DNA of 64,000 nt. Source: Anisakis pegreffii. Taxonomy: Eukaryota > Nematoda > Chromadorea > Rhabditida > Anisakidae. The notes below the pieces were generated by a model. It saw nothing but the letters and a program-made list of their open reading frames with translations. It searched no databases and had not been told where the DNA came from. Numbering within the stretch: position 1 is the stretch's first letter; the number at the start of each line of letters is the position of its first letter. Positions 58,614 through 64,000 of this stretch are shown here, piece after piece. Made by a program: the position numbers and the translations under genes. Location of the stretch: assembly GCA_035041965.1 (NCBI GenBank), contig JAPYMA010000507.1, positions 1-64,000 of the forward strand. Reading direction: 5' to 3'.

Positions 58614-58790
58614 ACGTCCTACCTCGTCCTGAAACAACTATTTTTTAAACACAAAACTTCACAACGATTACAAATCTTCGCTCCAAAACGATCACTAAAC
58701 TGAATATTTCCGTAATAAACGTACTAATGGATCATTTCCTCCATTTAAACATTCAGAATTGCACACAAAAATTAATTTAATAAAATGAAA

Positions 58791-61700
58791 TCAAAACCAA
58801 CACGAATAAACGACAGTTTTTCGGTCCGAAACTGCCAACGGACATTTTCCTCCCAGCGAATTTGTCGAAATCCCCGTGGCCGTTTGGCCAAAATGTTGCT
58901 GCGGTACCGCCGATTCGCCATAACGCCCCCACTTCCTCCACAGTTCCTTCCCGTAGAGTATTCCATAATACTGCAAATAAAATGATTACGAATAATGTCA
59001 CAAACGTTTCAAAATCAATACAGTGGCAGTAAACATCAAATTTCAGTTTTCAAAAGCAACCCAAAATCCAAACCACTAACTTTATGATAGAAAACGGCAC
59101 CATCGCCATCACCCAACGCCATCGATCGATTCATATTCTTCTTTATATTCACCTTCTGCTGCTCCCCACCCTCCGCCCGCACATTTTTCCCAATAAAAAT
59201 GTACGATGCCAGCGTTTCGTTGAAACTGAATCCATTTTTGTGCATAAATCCAACCAAACGCTCCGGATTCTCACGCCATACCTAAAATTCAACTCATTTC
59301 AAATCCACATCCATACCTTTAACTTTTCAGTAGGAAAAACCATTTAATTCGTCTAAAAGCCTCTGCTAGATGACTTGGGAAGAGATGATGGCTGCAAAAC
59401 AATGATTTTCCTCCAAAACATCAGAAATATTCACAGTCCGATCGATCACCACATCAAATCTGCCGAATTGTCCTCACGAACCTCAAATGCGAATTCTATT
59501 CGATCCGCACTCAACCAGTGCACGTCCCCATCCTCCAACGACAGCACACACTCGGTCCGGATTTCGGGGAATGCCACGAAGCGACCATCCGACGGATTCG
59601 ATCGCGTTTCGATCACTCGGATCGGTCTGCTGGTGTGTGGCCATTCCGAGACTGAAATTTTGCAATTCTATACATTACAGCTCGTATATTCTTTATTTTT
59701 ATTTATTTTCTATATTTATATATTCTATATATTATATTTATTCTATATTTATATATCTCTATTTTTCTATCTAAATTTACCTATATTTCTACCTATCTAT
59801 ATTTCTATTTTTCTATCTAAATTTACCTATATTTCTACCTATCTATATTTCTATTTTTCTATCTAAATTTACCTATATTTCTACCTATCTATATTTCTAT
59901 TTTTCTATCTAAATTTACCTATATTTCTACCTATCTATATTTCTATTTTTCTATCTAAATTTATCTATATTTCTACCTATCTATATTTCTATTTTTCTAT
60001 CTAAATTTACCTATATTTCTACCTATCTATATTTCTATTTTTCTATCTAAATTTATCTATATTTCTACCTATCTATATTTCTATTTTTCTATATAAATTT
60101 ACCTATATTTCTACCTATCTATATTTCTATTTTTCTATCTAAATTTATCTATATTTCTACCTATCTATATTTCTATTTTTCTATCTAAATTTATCTATAT
60201 TTCTATCTATCTATTGATATAAGGTAATTTGTTTACCTGGTGGTATTTCCCCTAAACCATCCGGACCCCGACTCCAAACCACTATAATAGCCGCCAGACT
60301 CGGCACTTTGACCATCAACCGAATCAGCGCGAAGAGCGATTCCACTTGATGCGCCTCGATCACTGCGGTGAAACCCGTTCCTGCGGGTACATTCCTGGGT
60401 AGAAACAACGCTGGTGACTCCTGAAATATTCCCACATCTTTGACTAACAAAAAGCATTGAAAAATTTTTGCAAAAAAAGAAAGTAAATAAAAATATAATA
60501 AAGAAATAAAAACAATAAAAATTCCAAAAACAAACCATTTTTTTGCGAGTTTCACCCAACGCAGATGGCGTTTTGATTTTATTCGGTAGAATCCTCTTCT
60601 CCAAAATTTCCAACGTTTTTGTGGTGATGTCTCGAAGCGACGCGAAATATTCGTTGTATATCCGTCCAATTTCGCGTCGCATCCTCCCAACCCGCTCCTC
60701 TTCTATTCGCCTCACAACCCCCAACACGGCACTCGCTCGGCTGTGATAGAGCGACAGCGATATCCTGCAATTACAATTATAATAATATTAATATTAATCT
60801 CAACTCGAAGCTGAAATCTGATACCACCGAATTCACTTCTTAGATTCACTTCGAATATTTTTGCCGATCGAACCTATAGCCTCTATATCCTTTCAGGTGA
60901 CATGTGCTATAAACCACATACGCTATAGAGCAGAAACGACGTCGGGGTGATATGATATAGAGCAGAAAGAATTGTGGTGAAGGTATTTTGAAAGAAAATT
61001 TTAGGTTCGTGAAATTTCGGTTTGAATTCGCAACTTAACGTTGGCGTGTTCGCAGTCAACTAAAAACTTCGCGCAGTTCGCAGGGTCGTTCGCAGTAACT
61101 TCGAATCACTAAAACAGTGAAATTATCCCGATGTCAGCCAATGTTTCGCAACCGAACACTCTACTTTCATCAATCCATCGTTTCCGCACATCCACTTCAA
61201 TGAATACACCAAAAATCTAACAACCTTACTAAAAATAAATCTAAATAGAACAAGCAATGGATAGAATCAAGCAAAATTAACTAATGACGTACCTTGGCCA
61301 CTGTATCAGCTCGTCGAACGGCAGCACCATCGAATCGGACAATATCACCGGAATGGAACCGGCTTTGAGGGCACTCACCAACGTCAGCTCGTGTGACGGA
61401 ATTCGATCGTCGATTAACGCGAAATCACACATCTGAAATCACAAGTTGCGATTCACTTCATTATCATGACTATCGTTATTAGTAATGATGTCGATCGATA
61501 TCGACTGATCAGCAATCGATTGCCGATCGATCGATTATCGATCAGAATCACTGCTCAACTCACCCGTAACGCTGAATCCAGTGTCGACCATGAAGCTTCT
61601 GCACTCTCGAGTCGGTTATTTTTGGCCGATCCATCAGTAGATTTCAGGATACGTCCACTTCCTTCGTGATGATTGCCATCTGCCCTCCCTCGTCGTTCCA

Positions 61701-64000
61701 TCGGATCCACTCCCCTCAACTTACCCTTGCCCTTACCCTTATTTCTTCCCAAATCTGCGGGTATCTCACAAATTTTCCGCTTAGATCTCTTCCCATCTTC
61801 CACTCCAACTCCAAAACCGTCTACTTTTCCAGAATCAATCGCAGAATCCACCTTTTCGCACCTGTCCAGCCATACAATCTCGATTTCCCTCGCCACCGAA
61901 CCCTTACCATCAACTTCTAGCCTCAACTTACTCTCCAGTTCCCGCCTTACATCTTCCGGCGCATAACTCACCACAACTGCCAATCTATATCCCTTCGATT
62001 TGCCCGAATTTCTACCCGTCGCACGACTCTTCTCGTTCTGCCCGTTCAATCTTTCACCCGAAACTTTACCCGATTCCCGCATCGTGAAAACTTGCCCGGG
62101 AAGATCACCTTTACCCGCCAAACCCGCCACCACCTCAGCACCACCACGACTCGACATCTGCTTCACATCCAGCAGATCTGGAGGCAGCCAAAACGGTATC
62201 ACCACATCAAATCCACGTCGAAACGACGACGACGACGAGCCTGCATTGGATTTCGACAGCACTGCCGAATGTGATTGCGCCCTAAAACACAACAATAACT
62301 GATCAATAATGGCTTCCGCACACTACCGTTCAAAATTCAAAATGCAAACCTGAAAAGCAAAAAGCAAAAATGAAAAATTGGAGGCACACTCACCGAGCCA
62401 CGATCGATTTGCCAGCTGGAATTTCCGTGCCCGCAAACGTAAAAATCAGTACATTCCGACCGTGGAATCTGCAATAAAATAAAGTCTGCAATAACCGAAA
62501 CCAACTCAAAATGAAAAAAAACTGCAATCAATCTAAACGCTTCAAGTTCCCGCAGCAGATAACCGTGCAAACCAGCCAAACCTCATACCTATCGCCAGCT
62601 TCCAGCGCCATCTGAAAGTGTTTCGCCGATCGGAAACGTCGCATGCTCAACGTATCGAATCCCGGCACCACAATACACGCCTCGTCTGCATTGCGCACAT
62701 TGAAACGACTCGCCTGAATGGCTTGCCTGATCTGTAGGAACTCTTTCGATGGCTTCGGCGTGATCGCATTACCATCCTAAAACAATATATCACTTAAGTT
62801 AAGCCTAAAAATTCTTCGAACCGCGCAAATTTTCTAAGTCACTGCGAACACCGCTGCGAACTGCACGAATTTTCCAAGTCACTGCGAACACCGCTGCGAA
62901 CTGCACGAATTTTCTAAGTCACTGCGAACACCGCTGCGAACTGCACGAAGTTTCTGCCTCACTGCGAACGCCCCTACGCCAAATTGCGAACTCAAACCGA
63001 AATTTCTTCACAGTGAAAATTCGACAAAAACAGCAGAAAATTAACCTGAAATTTGAAAATAATTTCAAAATTTTCACGAAAAACAAATTCAAAAATTTTC
63101 ACGACACAAATCAAAAATCCGACAATCCTCTTTCTTTGCTGACTTTCCCGTCGTTTCTCTTCACTTGAATCATCGAAAATCGTTCGTATTCCGCAAAAAC
63201 TTCTCAAAAGAATTCAGCTCAGCAGAAATTTCATCAAGCCTAAGCGGTAGCTCACCTCGTCAAATACGGCCGTAAGTGGCTCCGTCCAAACGCCTAATTT
63301 CTGGTCGTCCACTGAACACGCCAGCAGATCAACGCACGTGTCGATCGTGCAGTTTCGACGCCATGATTCCACATCAGCTTCTGGCGGAATATTCAGCCAT
63401 TTCTTCAGATTCAGATTCCCTTCCGGCGCCCTTCGATGATCGTCCCTCATCGAAGGGCGCCGGAAGGGAATCTGAATCTGAAGAGATCTATTACCACCCC
63501 TGCTCACAGGCATCTCGGCCTGTACGACGGCAGAGACGACGTCGATGAATCCATCCCGTCTCTCCCTTAGAGAGCTGCTCGCCCAGATCTTCAACACCCT
63601 CTCCCGCTTCACGAAACCATCAGAACAATCATAATAATAGCCGCCATAGTCAGACGAATATTCCCCCATTGAGGCACAATGCCTCTGCCTCACATCACCA
63701 CCCAACACCACAAAACCAACCACCACAATCATCAGCACAACCACACAACAACCGCTCACCAGCCCAAAATGATTTTGTGAGTTCCAAATTCTCCGCACAA
63801 AACCACTGCCACGACTACAACCACAGCCACGTTGTTTCGTCGGTCTGCAATTGCCACTGCAACTCCAATCCGATTTCGCCAAACGTTTGTGGCTTCCGCA
63901 AAAACTTGGCGTTACTGCCGTTGCCGTCACGTTTCTCCGCCGATATCGCCCCGAATCCGACCTTCGATCACCCAAAATCGATTCACAACATTCCGAACCG
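58791..64000 (-). CDS. EXT2: EXT2-like exostosin glycosyltransferase (5' partial)
   Basis: EXT2 pairs with EXT1 in the Golgi to polymerise heparan sulfate. Exons: 63256-64000 (open to the window edge), 62589-62776, 62394-62468, 61564-62281, 61293-61432, 60536-60764, 60237-60420, 59482-59651, 59081-59281, 58791-58970. A hydrophobic segment (SGCCVVVLMIVVVGFVVLGG) fits a type II membrane anchor. EXT2-like parts follow: NCTIDTCVDLLAC, RRGFDVVIPFW, LKAGSIPVILSDSMVLPFDE, GTGFTAVIEAHQVESLF, KVPSLAAIIVVW, then VLSLEDGDVHWLS (DxD-like) and VWRENPERLVGF. Oddities: a long Lys/Gly-rich insert in exon 4, IDDR where EXT proteins have a conserved (V/L)xRG, and a C-terminus that stops shortly after AVFYHKYY. 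It thus lacks the family's final NCEDI-type region. It may be a divergent or damaged gene. The start lies beyond 64000 or was not recognised. Confidence 0.8.
59767..60215. repeat. 46-bp minisatellite in an EXT2-like intron
   Basis: Nearly ten copies of a 46-bp pyrimidine-rich unit (CTATCTAAATTTACCTATAT, TTCTACCTATCTATATTTCT) fill the intron 59652-60236. Copies differ at a few sites only, so the array is recent. Confidence 0.95.
62827..62970. repeat. 40-bp tandem repeat in an EXT2-like intron
   Basis: Three full copies of a 40-bp unit (ACTGCGAACACCGCTGCGAA then CTGCACGAATTTTC), with partial copies at each side, lie in the intron 62777-63255. Confidence 0.9.
63404..63482. repeat. Perfect 36-bp inverted repeat within the EXT2-like coding exon
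   Basis: The arms 63404-63439 and 63447-63482 are exact complements with a 7-nt loop. The sequence is fully in frame in the minus-strand EXT2-like ORF, encoding IQIPFRRPSMRDDHRRAPEG just before the conserved NCTIDTCVD region. Confidence 0.95.

Larger units (their letters stand above)
54547..58790. other. Intergenic region with hairpins and a dispersed repeat
   Basis: This 4.2-kb region lies between the KLF 5' end and the EXT2-like 3' end. It is AC-rich to about 57.3 kb, then holds dispersed-repeat copy 2 and several inverted repeats (annotated separately). ORFs at 57921-58600 overlap the inverted repeats and have no gene-like splice or family support. Confidence 0.5.

Noticed and set aside
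59767..60215. CRISPR array
   Set aside because: Units are contiguous with no unique spacers and the genome is eukaryotic; it is a minisatellite.

Overview
The window looks like invertebrate nuclear DNA, most likely from a nematode. Every gene found is split by short AT-rich introns whose 3' ends read TTTCAG or TTGCAG. One gene encodes a secreted ten-cysteine protein ending CCC-x4-CN, as in the ET-module/Ly6-like proteins that are abundant in nematodes. The non-coding DNA is AT-rich, low in complexity and full of inverted and tandem repeats. An EXT2-like exostosin is present, although as far as I recall Caenorhabditis has only rib-1 and rib-2, so I would not place this organism near Caenorhabditis. 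Phylum confidence is about 0.75; clade is not determined.

I rebuilt exons by hand from splice signals, reading phase and family similarity. Eight multi-exon genes lie on the minus strand. From left to right: a G9a/EHMT-type histone H3K9 methyltransferase (1643-6894); a TDP-43-like RNA-binding protein, copy A (7424-11757); a very-long-chain acyl-CoA dehydrogenase (15827-19439); a malic enzyme (22065-25502); a PPP4R4-like HEAT-repeat phosphatase subunit (31077-36431); a second TDP-43-like gene, copy B (39329-42539); a HABP4/SERBP1 (VIG) RGG-box protein (46096-48723); a Kruppel-like factor (51292-54546); and, ninth on this strand, an EXT2-like exostosin (58791 to beyond 64000, 5' end cut by the window). 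Three small genes are on the plus strand: a secreted 143-residue protein (13935-15000), a secreted ET-module protein (44332-45397) and an unrecognised 84-residue protein (50369-50818).

The genes form no single pathway. They cover chromatin (EHMT, KLF), RNA binding (two TDP-43 paralogues, HABP4), energy metabolism (VLCAD, malic enzyme), phosphatase scaffolding (PPP4R4) and heparan sulfate synthesis (EXT2). Copy A of TDP-43 and EHMT are only 529 bp apart on the same strand, so they could be co-transcribed. Other gaps are 0.5 to 5.6 kb.

The most unusual content is in the repeats. A GC-rich inverted-repeat element family (MITE-like, ends GGCACTTGTTTACTTT) occurs eight times, always inside introns. 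A second hairpin-forming sequence makes up much of three separate introns of the PPP4R4-like gene, as expected of intron-generating elements. A perfect 36-bp inverted repeat lies in an EXT2 coding exon, and a 57-bp near-perfect inverted repeat lies at 58378-58494. A dispersed repeat with a GGCGCC palindrome is shared between about 12.1 and 57.3 kb. From about 7 kb to 57 kb the plus strand of introns and intergenic DNA is markedly poor in G.
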